A stretch of 64,000 nucleotides of DNA, taken from Leishmania mexicana MHOM/GT/2001/U1103. Its lineage: Eukaryota > Euglenozoa > Kinetoplastea > Trypanosomatida > Trypanosomatidae. The DNA lies in contig NC_018324.1 in assembly GCF_000234665.1 (NCBI RefSeq), positions 2,476,944 through 2,540,943 of the forward strand. The letters run 5' to 3'. Positions 29,858 through 40,406 of this stretch are shown here, one piece after another. Both the position numbers and the translations under genes were made by a program. The notes under the pieces are model-generated. The model searched no databases. It had not been told where the DNA came from and worked only from the letters and a program-made list of their open reading frames with translations. Position 1 is the first letter of the stretch; the number at the start of each line of letters is the position of its first letter.

Positions 29858-31942
29858 GTTAGCTCTGACGCTGGATAAGGGTGAGAAGCCGCACACACCT
29901 ATCGTCTTGTGACGGCTGGGGAAGGGGGAGGGGAGGATTCGAAAAGAGAAGGACTACATGGACAGAGAGAGACAGAGCCGGCAAGGGTTCCCCTTGCTCT
30001 CTGTGCATCCGTCAGGATGAGTGCATACGTCTGTAGGTGCGCAGGTGAATCTGGGGTGCGTGGCTCATGTTTTGCACACATTCGTACGGACAACGGCAGA
30101 CAAACACGAGGAGGAGGATACAAAGAAGAACGAAAGCATACAGCGAACAGGCACGAAAAAAAGGATATAAACACACACACAAGCACACACCAAAAATGCA
30201 TAACAGAACACGGATCAAGAAGAGCGGCGTGTGTACCGAGAGGGGTGGCGCAAGACCCTCTCCCCCCCCACACGCACACCACACATCCATAGAGGCCCGC
30301 ACACGTGCACCAAAAGAACGCAAGCAGACACAAACCCACACACAGACTGTCATCATCACCCTGACATGAGGGATGAGGGAGGGAGTTGAGCAAGGCGAAG
30401 CGGGGGAAGAGCATTGAGCAACTTGTTCTTTTATCTATGATATTTCGCCGTCACTGCTCCCCTTTGTGTGCAATCGCGTGGAGGAGACGCGCGCGCCTGT
30501 GACAGAGCGACCACAGCGCACTAGGAAGCCTACACAAGGTGAGAGACGGGGGAGTCTCAGAAGAACCGACAAAGACGACAGCCACCAGGCAGTCAATGAT
30601 GGAAGAGATGGCATTCGGCTATGCCATCTAAAACGCGTCCAAGGAAAAAAAAGCACACGCACACACGCGCACACACACACACCACCACCACGGAAGAACC
30701 TCTATGTTGTAGCAAAGGCAGAAAAGAAAAGGAAAGGGATTCGCGTCGGATGACTCCTCACGTCACGCCAACGGCGTGTGAAACTCGTCGTTTGTGTGCC
30801 TCCTTCTCTTTCTCCTCTCACGCGCACACACACGCAGGTCAAGTCCTGCATTCTGGACTCCGTGTGCCTTCCTGCAGAAATCAAATTCCCGTGCACGCGC
30901 GAGCACAGACGCACCACACATAAATGAACAGCATTGTCGTCTCTCCCTCTTGTCTCTTTGTTTTCTCCGTCCGTCTCATGCACACCACAGGCAGCGCCAC
31001 AATCAAGCAAGAATGAAAGCGCACACGCGTGTACACCCATGCGCGTGCGTGAGGGCTTCGGAGTGTGTGGCGTAGGCCGTTGAGTGGCAGACAGGGGGAG
31101 GGAATAAGGTAGACGCAGGGGAACGCGCGGCACAGTCCGAACATCAGTGCCCGTGACTACATGAGAAGTGAGCCGCATTGGAGGTAAATCACAGACGCAC
31201 TGTTGGGGCAAGAGGGGAGTAAATCCTGAAAGAAGGGGAGAGATGGTATGCCACAGGATATCTTTCGAGCGCAAGCACCCCAATGTGCACCTGTTCCCTT
31301 CCTCAACCTCTTCTTCTCGCACAACTGGGTGATGCCTCGCATGCTGTGCTGCATATCGTGCGCGCCCCAGTCCCATCTTTCCATGCACGCACACACACAC
31401 ACACGTTGCGGCGTTGGCACCATCTCGTTGGCGTTGTCCCACCACCTCTGATACCTTAAGCTCTGCACACACAGCGAAAGTCCGTCGACAAGAACCCGAA
31501 ACCAACCAAAACCCAAACAAAAGAAAGTGCCGGGAAAGGCCCAACAAGAGAGCTGGACAGCCTCGCGTTCATGAGGGAGCGCCTTCACTAACCAACACAA
31601 GCAATCACAGTCGAAGCGGCAGAGGGAGATACGACGCATCTCTCTCTCTTCTCCTCTTTCCGCTGTTCCCTCTGTGGCAGCCACACGCGACAACGTCACA
31701 TGGGCGCCACCGTCGTCGCTAGCCCCTCCACCACCGTTGTCACAGAAGCGCTTGAGGCGGGTGAGGGATGGGGTTGAACGGGTTTCTAAGGTAAGGCAAA
31801 GAAACAAGAAGGAAGAAAAACAAAAGGAAATTCACAGCAAGCGCTCCTGTGCAGCGTTCTTTGCTGGCGTAATTGTGGCGGCAGGGTGTGGCCATCGCTG
31901 GAAGCCATCGCACCCTCCTCCCGACAGAGCCGTGGGCAGGCA

Positions 31943-34198
31943 CTACTCCTCTACGGAGGCGCCAGCGCCGAAGAGCTGGACCCCACGGGTGCCGTCACAC
32001 GAGCAGGAGAGGCCGCCGCGCATATCGTACATCGACCCGCTCTGCACAGTGGAGTTCGTGTAGGGTGAGGCGGAGAGACCGAGCTCACTGCGCTGATGGC
32101 TCTTCGCCGGTGTCTCGTCTACGTAGTTCTTGGCCGGGGTGGTCACTTCGAAGACGCCGTGGACGTACCGACTCAGCTCTGTGTTGGCGAACCGAGCCAA
32201 GCACTGCTGCACTGCGGGCAGGTGCATATTCGCCTTCACCACAAGGGCAGCGTAGGGCACGGACTCAAGAGAGGGGTAGCGCACGAGCTCCTCGATCATC
32301 CGCACCAGAACCTCGTCCTGCGGCGGTACGCGGAGGAGAAGCCGACCAAGCGCGTTCAAGGCCTGCGGTATCTGCAGATAGGTGGAGAGGGAAAGCACCT
32401 TGTTGGGCAGATGCTCCTCCAGTATGTTCAGTGCGGTCGTCTGCGGGATTATCGGCAACGGCGGTACTCGAACAGCGCTCCGCGTGGCCTCGGTGGCGCA
32501 GTGGTGGCAGTCACAGTGGAAGTACGCGTACTGCGGGCGCTCCACGAGGTCACCACCGCTGGGCGGGTGATGCGCAGAGCAGTACGAGCACAGCGGCACC
32601 AAGACACCGCTGAAGGGCAGGCGGTACATACACAGCAACTGGTAGGGGGTGCTGGCCTTTTTCTGTGGTGCGTCGCCAGTGGTACCGGCTTGTGCCGTGC
32701 AGGTGTGTGGTTGGGGCTGCGGTGTCTCACTCGCACCAGCCTCAGTGCCGCGGATGCGGGGGTCGTTGAAGGCCATTTCATAAAAGCACGTCATCGCCTC
32801 CACGTAGACGGCGGGGCTCTGCGTTTCAGAGAGCATCTTGAGCAGCTTATCTAAGAGAACGGCGCTGAGCATCGCGATGCTGTGCGGACACTGTTTGGCT
32901 AGGTACTGCGAGACGCGGAAAACAGCTATCTGAGACTCGGCCAGGCACGTGTTGGCGGCCAGGCCGCCCAATACCTCGAGGGCGTCGAGGTGGAGGTAGG
33001 TGCGCTGCACGCGCAGCAGGTCCACCTCTGCCATCGTGGCCAGCGCCTCACAGAAGACCTTGGACAGGTGATGCTTGTGGTCACCGCACAGCTGATCGCG
33101 GATGGGCTGCAGCACATCGAGGACTAGGCGAGTCTCGCGGATGCAGTGTTGCAGCAAGCAGCTACCCATGTCCGTCATGGTGAGGAAGAGACGGCCGAGT
33201 CGCTGCCGCTCAACGCTCTTGCTGTGATGAATCACGGTCACGGCAGGTGCGCAGAGGACGGGTGGCTGCTCCGACGCCTCCTCCGGGAGCAAACGCAGGA
33301 GGCGGTTCATGGCAGCGAGCGCACGGGAGACTAGGTATGCAAAGGAGGACGGCAGCCGCACCTTCCAGGTGCAGGCGAGGTGGTAGGCGGCGCAGAGGCA
33401 TCGAGCGAGCACGTCGCCAAAGAGGAACGCCATCGCGCCATCCACGAGTTTGAAGACAAATTGAACCTCCTCCATGTCCATGCGCTCAACCAACTTTGTG
33501 AGCACAAAATGCAGCACAAAGTGAACGTACTCTACCAGCGGTAGCGGATCCGGCGCGGTGCGGAAGTGGCAGCAATGAATTTCCAGCGTAGACAAGAGCG
33601 GGTACATGACGAGCGCGCTCATCACAATACCGTAAGCCTCGTTCTCGTCAATTGTCTGCATGCACTCTTGCAGCAAATCGTACAGCACGTTGATGCTCAC
33701 CGCACCACTCGCGATATCAGCACCGAGTTTGCGGTTGTTGAGGTGCACCTCGGAAAGCAGCTGCATGCTAGGGCTGGGGTGGGGGTGCACACAAACAACG
33801 TGCGACCGGTTGATCCACCCACCGGACGCAATACGGTAGTATTCTCTCGAAGGGTCGGACGCGTCAACGGCGGTGCTCACCACCCGCAGTAGTCGTCCCG
33901 CATAGAGTGGCGAGAGACAGTAGCTCTTTTCGCGAGGTCGAGTGTGCACTGCCGCCCTGCCGTCGTCGTAGTCAAGCATGGGGTTGCGGATTACCACCTG
34001 CGGCTGTGCCAGAAGCTCTTCCTGCACTGAAAAGCACTTCTCACACAGCAGGAACTCGCACGGAGACGCCACGCAGCCAAACCAGCGCACATCCGAACCG
34101 TCGGAGAGCGCCTTGCACACAGAGCACTGCCGCCCACCAGGGGCTGCAGCGAGCTCATCGAAGCCATGGCAGGGGTGCGAGCCGTGGCGGTACGCCAT
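31943..34198 (-). CDS. Large protein with two zinc clusters and helical repeats, function unknown
   Basis: 751 residues from the ATG at 34198; upstream open frame is leader with HTHTH low complexity. The N-terminus holds a cysteine cluster (C25, C28, C42, C47, C52, C55: CSVCKA...GCVASPCEFLLCEKCF) like a ZZ or RING-type zinc finger. A small beta-rich segment follows (SPLYAGRLLRVVSTAVD...REYYRIASGGWINRSHVV, about 95-140), resembling an SH3-like module. Residues about 160-520 are helical repeats of ARM/HEAT character. A second Cys/His cluster at about 536-565 (CSYCSAHH...FHCDCHHC) probably binds zinc too. A further helical part ends in a Ser/Gly-rich tail. Zinc finger plus ARM-like scaffold suggests protein-protein interaction, perhaps in ubiquitin signalling, but I recognise no family. 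Confidence 0.85.
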   Translation of the reverse strand: MAYRHGSHPCHGFDELAAAPGGRQCSVCKALSDGSDVRWFGCVASPCEFLLCEKCFSVQEELLAQPQVVIRNPMLDYDDGRAAVHTRPREKSYCLSPLYAGRLLRVVSTAVDASDPSREYYRIASGGWINRSHVVCVHPHPSPSMQLLSEVHLNNRKLGADIASGAVSINVLYDLLQECMQTIDENEAYGIVMSALVMYPLLSTLEIHCCHFRTAPDPLPLVEYVHFVLHFVLTKLVERMDMEEVQFVFKLVDGAMAFLFGDVLARCLCAAYHLACTWKVRLPSSFAYLVSRALAAMNRLLRLLPEEASEQPPVLCAPAVTVIHHSKSVERQRLGRLFLTMTDMGSCLLQHCIRETRLVLDVLQPIRDQLCGDHKHHLSKVFCEALATMAEVDLLRVQRTYLHLDALEVLGGLAANTCLAESQIAVFRVSQYLAKQCPHSIAMLSAVLLDKLLKMLSETQSPAVYVEAMTCFYEMAFNDPRIRGTEAGASETPQPQPHTCTAQAGTTGDAPQKKASTPYQLLCMYRLPFSGVLVPLCSYCSAHHPPSGGDLVERPQYAYFHCDCHHCATEATRSAVRVPPLPIIPQTTALNILEEHLPNKVLSLSTYLQIPQALNALGRLLLRVPPQDEVLVRMIEELVRYPSLESVPYAALVVKANMHLPAVQQCLARFANTELSRYVHGVFEVTTPAKNYVDETPAKSHQRSELGLSASPYTNSTVQSGSMYDMRGGLSCSCDGTRGVQLFGAGASVEE

Positions 34199-34203
34199 TT
34201 TTG

Positions 34204-34205
34204 CT
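34204..34205 (-). promoter_or_regulatory. Predicted spliced-leader acceptor AG (zinc-cluster gene)
   Basis: Sense sequence CCCCATCAG follows a C/T-rich stretch (34215-34265) and lies only five nucleotides before the ATG at 34198. Confidence 0.45.
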
Positions 34206-34676
34206 GATGGGGTATGTTGGGGACAAAATGTGAAGGCGGAAGAAAACGAACGTGAGAAGGAGAGAAACTGAAAGAACAAACAACGGACACAACAGGTGCA
34301 CACAGTGACACGCCGATACACGCGTGTAAAACTTTGTCGGTTTCTATGGTGCGTCAAAGGCGGGGAGCACTCACGCAGCACCGAATAAGGACAAAAAAAA
34401 TGATCCACGATACGGCAGAGAGCTTCAGATGACGGAGAGTGTGAAGGGACAGGGATGCGACGGCTGCGGCTCTGCGAGTTTTGGATGTGTGAGTGTATAG
34501 ACGAGGAGGGGGGACGGTGAGTGCGAGATAAGAGGGCAAGGCGGCTGTGCAAAATTAGCTTTTTGTGTTTGTTTGTATGCGTGTGTGTGCGCGTGTGCGT
34601 GCTGCTGTGGCTACAAAGTGCACGCTCGCCGTTCGCTCCTTCTACTAACCCGCAACAGAACGTCCTTGTGCGTGCG

Positions 34677-34702
34677 TATATATATATATATATGTGTGTG
34701 CG
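34677..34702. repeat. (TA)n(TG)n tract
   Basis: About 17 bases of alternating TA run into TG/CG units, about 480 bp upstream of the zinc-cluster gene's ATG. Confidence 0.8.
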
Positions 34703-37413
34703 TGTACAAGAACACACAGACACAAATCGAAAAACAAAAGAAAACCAGAAAAACAATGTGGACCGGGCGTTTGGGACGGAGGGGGGAACGAGGGAGGGCG
34801 GCGGCACTCACACGGAAACAAGAACAGAACCCGAAAAAAAAAAATACACGTAGAGACGAGAGGTGCAAGACGTCTGCACGGGTGCCTGAGTCAGCAACAC
34901 CGATGTGTGTGGGGAGCGTGTGTGTGTGTGTGTGTCTTCTATGAGAATCAAATTTTTCTTTACGAGGGAAATAATAAAAAAAAAAAAAACAGAAACGAAA
35001 GGGATGAAAAAAAATGCCTTTTTTTGGTCGGGGGGAGAGGGGAGGTCTCTCCGGCGTGTTCGTCGCTCCTTCTGCAGCAAACGGCAGAACGACACAAAGA
35101 GAGGGATAGAGACACACTCGCGAGCGCGGGCACATGCAGACGAACACCACACCACCTCAGACACACAGGGAAGAGCGAGAGGCTGAGCACGAGAGGGAGG
35201 TGAAGACAATGTCGCCTACGTCTTCTGCCTCTTCCAGCAGTCCGGTTGCGGATGTTCTCACCCTGCTGTGACCGTCAGCGTTGCACGTAGGTGTGTATGC
35301 TTGTGCGAAGGAGGTGCAACGCGTGTGTGTGTTTGTTGTTTCGTGCTCGCCTTGGGCTTTCCTCTGATATGTATGATGTGCGCGTATGGTGTCTATTTTG
35401 GCTAGTGTCTCGCGATGCGCTTGTGTGCTCCCTCTTCGTTCGATGGCGTGTGAGCTCGAAACCGCGTTGCGTGCGCCGATAACAGGTCTATATGAGGAAC
35501 AGGCGAAGACGGTTCTTGGGGAAGGCGTGGGGGGGGGGCGTCGTCGAGGAGAGAAATCAGTGGCTCACCGACACACACGATTCGGTAAGGAGACAGAGAC
35601 ACAGACACAGGAGACAGATGTACGTTTGTGTTTGATATCTGTGCGAGGTGTACGCGCGTGCGTGTCGATGGCAGTCCTCGTCTACCTTCTTGTGTTCCTG
35701 CGTCTTCTGTTGTGACCGTGTCGTGCCTGCGTGCGTGTTTTGGCCTGTTCAGTTCGCCTTGCCCTGTATGGCGTAGGTGCGATGTGTACGCGCACGTGTG
35801 TGTCGTCGACGGAGACTGATGGAGGAGAGACACAAGCCCGGCAAAAACTGAAAAACGTAACGCATAAAGGGTGCGGCGAGAAACACAGGTGAACACGAAA
35901 AGAGAAACGGGCAACGCAGCAGAGAGGCGTGCCAGCGCCCTGCGCGTATGTCTTTGACGGTTGGTGCGAGGGATGATGAGTGCAACGTGACGCGGCAGTA
36001 CAGAGAGCGAAAACAACAAAAAATGAAAGGGAGAGGGGAGGGGAAGCACAAGAAAAAAATGGGACGGGGCGGGGGGTCTCTATCGATTTACTTTTTTCTT
36101 TGACTTATTATGCTTGTATGGTGTGGGTGGAGCGTTTCTTGTTTTATGGGTATCTCTTGTCGCTGCTGTGGTCTGAGGTCATGGGAAGGGGATGGGCGGG
36201 GCGGGGGGCAGCGGCGCTCGCACTTACTTCGCTGAGGGTCTGTTGGCCTGTCCAGTACACGTATACGTCTCTGTATCTGGGTCTTCAATGGGTGTCTCCA
36301 ATACGAAGGCCTACGACAGCACGGATGCACCAACACAGAAGAGCAGGCTATTATCACACGACCAGCGAGAAGAGCGGTAAGACTCACCGTGGATGTCAAA
36401 GAAAACAGAAACTAAACACAGCCGAGATTACTTGATACGACTCCTGTGCACGTTGAGGGTGTGTGTTGCCGTGTGCCAAGGCGCAACAAGAGCAGAAAAA
36501 AAGGGAGGAGAGCCAATAAACAAAAGGGTTGGAGGGGTGCGTGAGGGAAGGGGACATGCTCAGTGCTGGCATCCATCGAAGCTGCCGCAGCGAGCACAAC
36601 GGGTGTGCGCCGGTGCGCAGTGTTTGGGCGCAAAGGGGCTGCGAGCTCCTGAAATAAGGGAGCCCGTACGACGTTTGACATCATTCTCTCCGTCACGGCC
36701 GCCACATTCGGGGCACTGTGCGAGAAAGGGGGAGGGGGAAGCAAGTGAGGGACCTGAAGAAGCATTCGCCGCCGCCTCTCCTCGCTACCAAGCCAACGGC
36801 CAGCTCTCTTACACAAGACGTTCGGGTTCCCCATAACGTACACTGAGCAGCTGTGCAGTTGCATCTTTGAGGCGCTGTTGCGCTTCTCTTGTGCTCTTTC
36901 TATTATGCCGTGTGGCATCGCCTTCTTTTTCCCGCGGAGTGAGAAGGGCGGAGCGAGTGACAGACAGAGCTGGAGCATGCGGGCATCCACGCAATCCCGG
37001 CGCATCTCACACCCCAACCCTCTGTCTGTCTCTCGCTCACCCTCGTTCGGACGCAACAGTGAATGGCCTCTGTGACGCAGAGCTGCTGCATCCGTGCACA
37101 CCGTTTTGTCATGGGTGGCTGTCTGTGTGTTGCCTGTGTTTCTCGCGCACCGCACGCAGTGAAGCCGAGATGCACTCACTCGTTTGCTGGATACCCGTGA
37201 AGCGAACACGAGCCACACACATGCACATACCCCACCAACTCCACCTCTGCGTCGCCGCCGTGAATAGCCAAGCGCGTTCTCTCGAGGTGGCATCTCACCA
37301 ATGCCGTTATCACTCGGCGCGTATCCTGCTGAGCTGCCGCGGTCGTGGGGGCTGACACTCGCTAGTCGCTGCAGGCACACAACTATGTGGGTGGGAGGGC
37401 GCGCATCTGCATC

Positions 37414-38523
37414 TCACGGGATTCGCCCCTGGACAGCAGCGGCGGCCTCACTGCCGGCTCCCTGTGTGATGTCGGAGAACTGCTTTGCGCCTTCGTAAGT
37501 AAAGCCAAATGAGCATCCGCCGACGACGCCAACCAGAAGATTTCCGCCCAACCCCTTCCACAGAGCACGGACTCCCTCGTTCTTGAGCACATCCCTTACG
37601 ATGTGCAGCAGCGGGAAGCGCACCCCTTCGATGCGCTTACCCACCTGCAACCGCAACCGCAGCACGTAGAAGGGATTCATGATAATGCCAATGACCATAC
37701 TCGCCGCCGCGCCGACTCCAGCGTTCACGAGTACGTTGTCAGTCGCAGAGGTGCAGCAGAGCGGCAAACAGAGCTGTACAGACTGGGGCAACACGCCAGA
37801 AAGCCGCGCGCCAATCGCCGGGGCTGCGCCGTAGACGAGGCGCTTAAAGGACTCGTACACAAACCACCACGCCCCAGTGAGAGGGGCCACCACCAACGTC
37901 AGCAGCGTCCCGCGAAACAGGCAGCTGATCCCTTGCTCGCGCACCAGCGTCACGGTGGTGCGAGTAGCGGACATGTAGTTGTGTTCACTAGAGTAGGAGC
38001 TGCCAGCCACCATCTGCACCTGCGAGACCACCGCGAAGGGGTTAAAGACGGGAGTCGATCCCAGATCGGCCAGTAGGCCTGCGCCGAAGCTGCGCCACTC
38101 CCGCTCCTGCAACGGCAGCTTCTCCTTCCAGTACTCGACGAGGAAGTAGTACACAAGCTCACTTAACACAGTGCCTGAAATGGCCGCTCCTGCGCCGCGA
38201 TAGAGCCCTCGGAAGCCGTGAGACTGCCGCACCTCCCGCAGCACCTTGGCCGCCGACACCCGAGTCGTACAGCACTGCTGCCGAGCAATGACAAGGAATA
38301 TCGGCTGCCCGAGGAAGCTATAAGAGAAGGAGGTGACACCGAACGTCATCATCAGCTTCAGTTGGTCGACATCCGACCAGGAGCGCGTCACCGCAGAGGT
38401 GATGGGCGGCGGTGGCAACTCGAGCGTGTTGTGCAGGCGAGGGACTGTGCTCATCCCAAGCAGGATATCCCTCGGCGAGGGCTTCGGGGTGGAATCTGAC
38501 GCATCCTCATTTGAAGAACTCAT
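37414..38523 (-). CDS. Atypical mitochondrial carrier family (SLC25) protein
   Basis: 369 residues from the ATG at 38523. Three tandem carrier repeats of about 100 residues follow an N-terminal extension of about 50 residues. Each ends with the characteristic GLYRG-type motif: GFRGLYRGAG, GISCLFRGTLL and GVRALWKGLGGNLL. The paired signature Px[DE]xx[KR] is altered in all repeats: PIFLVIARQQ, NPFAVVSQVQ and NPFYVLRLRLQ. Only the third keeps a basic residue at the expected place, and none has the acidic residue. Loss of the matrix salt-bridge network is known from atypical carriers such as MTCH and SLC25A46 types, so it may not be a classical transporter. Location in a mitochondrial membrane is inferred from the family. 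Confidence 0.88.
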   Translation of the reverse strand: MSSSNEDASDSTPKPSPRDILLGMSTVPRLHNTLELPPPPITSAVTRSWSDVDQLKLMMTFGVTSFSYSFLGQPIFLVIARQQCCTTRVSAAKVLREVRQSHGFRGLYRGAGAAISGTVLSELVYYFLVEYWKEKLPLQEREWRSFGAGLLADLGSTPVFNPFAVVSQVQMVAGSSYSSEHNYMSATRTTVTLVREQGISCLFRGTLLTLVVAPLTGAWWFVYESFKRLVYGAAPAIGARLSGVLPQSVQLCLPLCCTSATDNVLVNAGVGAAASMVIGIIMNPFYVLRLRLQVGKRIEGVRFPLLHIVRDVLKNEGVRALWKGLGGNLLVGVVGGCSFGFTYEGAKQFSDITQGAGSEAAAAVQGRIP

Positions 38524-38525
38524 CT
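38524..38525 (-). promoter_or_regulatory. Predicted spliced-leader acceptor AG abutting ATG (carrier gene)
   Basis: Sense CCCCCTCACCCCCTCATCAC continues to CCACACTAG, whose AG immediately precedes the ATG at 38523. Confidence 0.45.
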
Positions 38526-39242
38526 AGTGTGGACGGTGAGCGAGTGATGAGGGGGTGAGGGGGTAGAGTGGGAGAAGCGAGAATTAAGAGGGGAAGTTGG
38601 TGCGTACACGTTAGTAGCAGCGCGTGCCCAACAAAGGAAAGAAGAATGGAAAAAAAAAACACACACACGACAAGTTTGTTGCACTGATGTCCCCGCCCCT
38701 CTTCAGACTCACGCACGTGGCGACGCTTCACTTCACCGAGCGTGGCAACAAAGACGCAGATATTAAGGAGATGAGAAAACAGGGCTAGCGAAAGCGTGGG
38801 AGAGGCAGGGGCGCTGCAACGCAACAGACACCGCTCACGAGAACGATAGATGAAGGCGCACCGGCTGACGAAGTGCCGCTGCCTCTTTTTCGCTTTCACA
38901 GGTACAAGAAAAGACACTTCCGTCTGTGCGTGCGTCGATGGCGCTACACAGTTGAGTCACTCAGGAGAGCGGGATACGCTGCGAAAAAACACGATAACAG
39001 CGTGTCGTCGTGGGGGAAGTGATGAGGCAAAACACACCCACACACACAAAACGAAACAAAGCGTAAGAAGTGCAACGTTGGCGAAGGGGCGTGGCAAAAC
39101 AAAACAAAGAGGTCGGGCGGCGGAGGGCTAAGAGGATGGCGAGAAGAGCGCAAAACGCACAATGCCACGGGCACAACGTGGAGTTCCAACGTCTACAACT
39201 TTTCTTTCTTTTCTCGTCAAACCGACAACAACGCCAACAATA

Positions 39243-39262
39243 TATACATATATATATGTATA
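39243..39262. repeat. 20-bp perfect palindrome in (TA)n
   Basis: TATACATATA followed by its reverse complement TATATGTATA makes an exact palindrome. A second (TA)n tract is 650 bp to the right. Confidence 0.85.
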
Positions 39263-39914
39263 GAATTATCACGGCAGTAGTGAGGCAAACGAAGGAGAGA
39301 TGCGTGCCTCTATCGCTTTGCGTGTATGTGCGCCCGTGTACGGGATTGTCTTTCCCTCACTCCGTTTCCTGTGCGAAGGACCCGTTCCGAAACACCACCG
39401 CTCCTGCTGCTCGGTTGCGCACTCATGCGACCTCGCTGCTCTCGCGCAAGACCGCCCGTCGGAATCGAGGAGGGAGGGGGCGAGGGGGAGGAATGGTAGC
39501 AGATGTGCTCAGCTTGCCTCACATATTATACAAACGACGCGTGATGACGAGTGATGCGGCAGCGGAGGAGCAGTCGAGCCCGCAGGACTGCGGTGCAACC
39601 GCCGCCAGGAGACTACGTGGGCCGCGGTGGACTAGAGCAGAGGAAGAAATGGAGGAGTGTTCGTCAGTTGCGTCATTAACTCTCTCCTGCCCCCCGCCTG
39701 CCCCTCCTGTTTTTTTTTCGCGTTCCGTACGACGGGACCACACGAAAGAAAATGCGTATCTATGTGTGGATCTGTGTCTGCGTAGCGTTGATAGGGCCCT
39801 CAGGGGTGTGATGAGTAGGACCGCGACAAACTGGGGAGATGCTAGGAATGTTTCGACGTTGGAAGATAAGAAGGCAAAGCATGCGCTTCGAAGGACCCGG
39901 CCGAAGGGAACGAA

Positions 39915-39932
39915 ATATATATATATATATAT
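39915..39932. repeat. (TA)n tract
   Basis: Eighteen bases of alternating A and T in the spacer between the polytopic membrane gene and the carrier gene. Confidence 0.85.
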
Positions 39933-40406
39933 GTATCTCCCACAGTGCTGACGTCGTACACGCTCGAGTGGACGCGCACACCCGCCGGTCGATCTCCTGA
40001 TGACAGGGTAGGGTGTGGGTAGGCGGGGCGGAATGACAGTAGCGATAGCAAGGAGAAAATACAACAAAAAAAGAGGCGCAAGGAGGGACGGGCAGTGCTG
40101 CGTAGAGGCGCACCCACGCAGCACGGAGGGAGTGGCGCCTATGGGAGGGGCAGCGAGCGAAATCACTTCGCACTCGTCCTGTGCACCACATGGCTCCGTC
40201 GTCCCCCGAGGGCGACGGCGGTGCCTGCCTGCCCCTCCCCTACCTATTCTCTGCGTTTCCCAGTGAGAAGACGGTGCACGCCCACGCACGCGTGCTGCCT
40301 CGTTTCAGCCGCATCAATTCCTTGTTTGTTTCACCTTAGCGGCCTCGTGCGCTGATGGGGTGGCAGGGGCACACATATGAACGAGGAAAAAGCCACAGCG
40401 ACACCG

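Larger units (their letters stand above)
29382..31942. other. Intergenic spacer, 2.6 kb, with a foldable segment
   Basis: CA-rich microsatellite-like segments lie at 30165-30190 and 30657-30683, and a (CA)n at 31385-31402. The segment 29756-29880 has balanced composition and nested inverted repeats (listed separately). Frames 30702-31547 and 31157-31807 (minus) are chance frames. Confidence 0.55.
34199..37413. other. Intergenic spacer, 3.2 kb, microsatellite-rich
   Basis: Contains (TA)n then TG repeats at 34677-34702, (TG)n at 34919-34935, A-runs at 34834-34843 and 34976-34989, and a G-run at 35528-35538. The longest frame (36412-37380, minus, 322 codons) mixes Cys/Arg/Ser-rich and poly-Leu stretches and lacks any recognisable domain. 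Nothing supported. Confidence 0.5.
38524..40406. other. Intergenic spacer with two (TA)n tracts
   Basis: About 1.9 kb. (TA)n tracts lie at 39239-39262 (palindromic) and 39915-39932. Overlapping frames at 39070-40289 on both strands cross these tracts and are rejected as genes. Confidence 0.6.

Noticed and set aside
29669..29878. 69-codon + strand frame
   Set aside because: Begins at GTG, opposes transcription and matches nothing known; the interest is in the inverted repeats instead.
30702..31807. 281- and 216-codon minus-strand frames
   Set aside because: They overlap in different frames and read through CA/GT repeats; chance frames in GC-rich DNA.
36412..37380. 322-codon minus-strand frame
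   Set aside because: Composition changes abruptly (Arg-rich, Cys-rich, poly-Leu) and no domain or plausible acceptor-ATG arrangement is seen. It looks like spacer.
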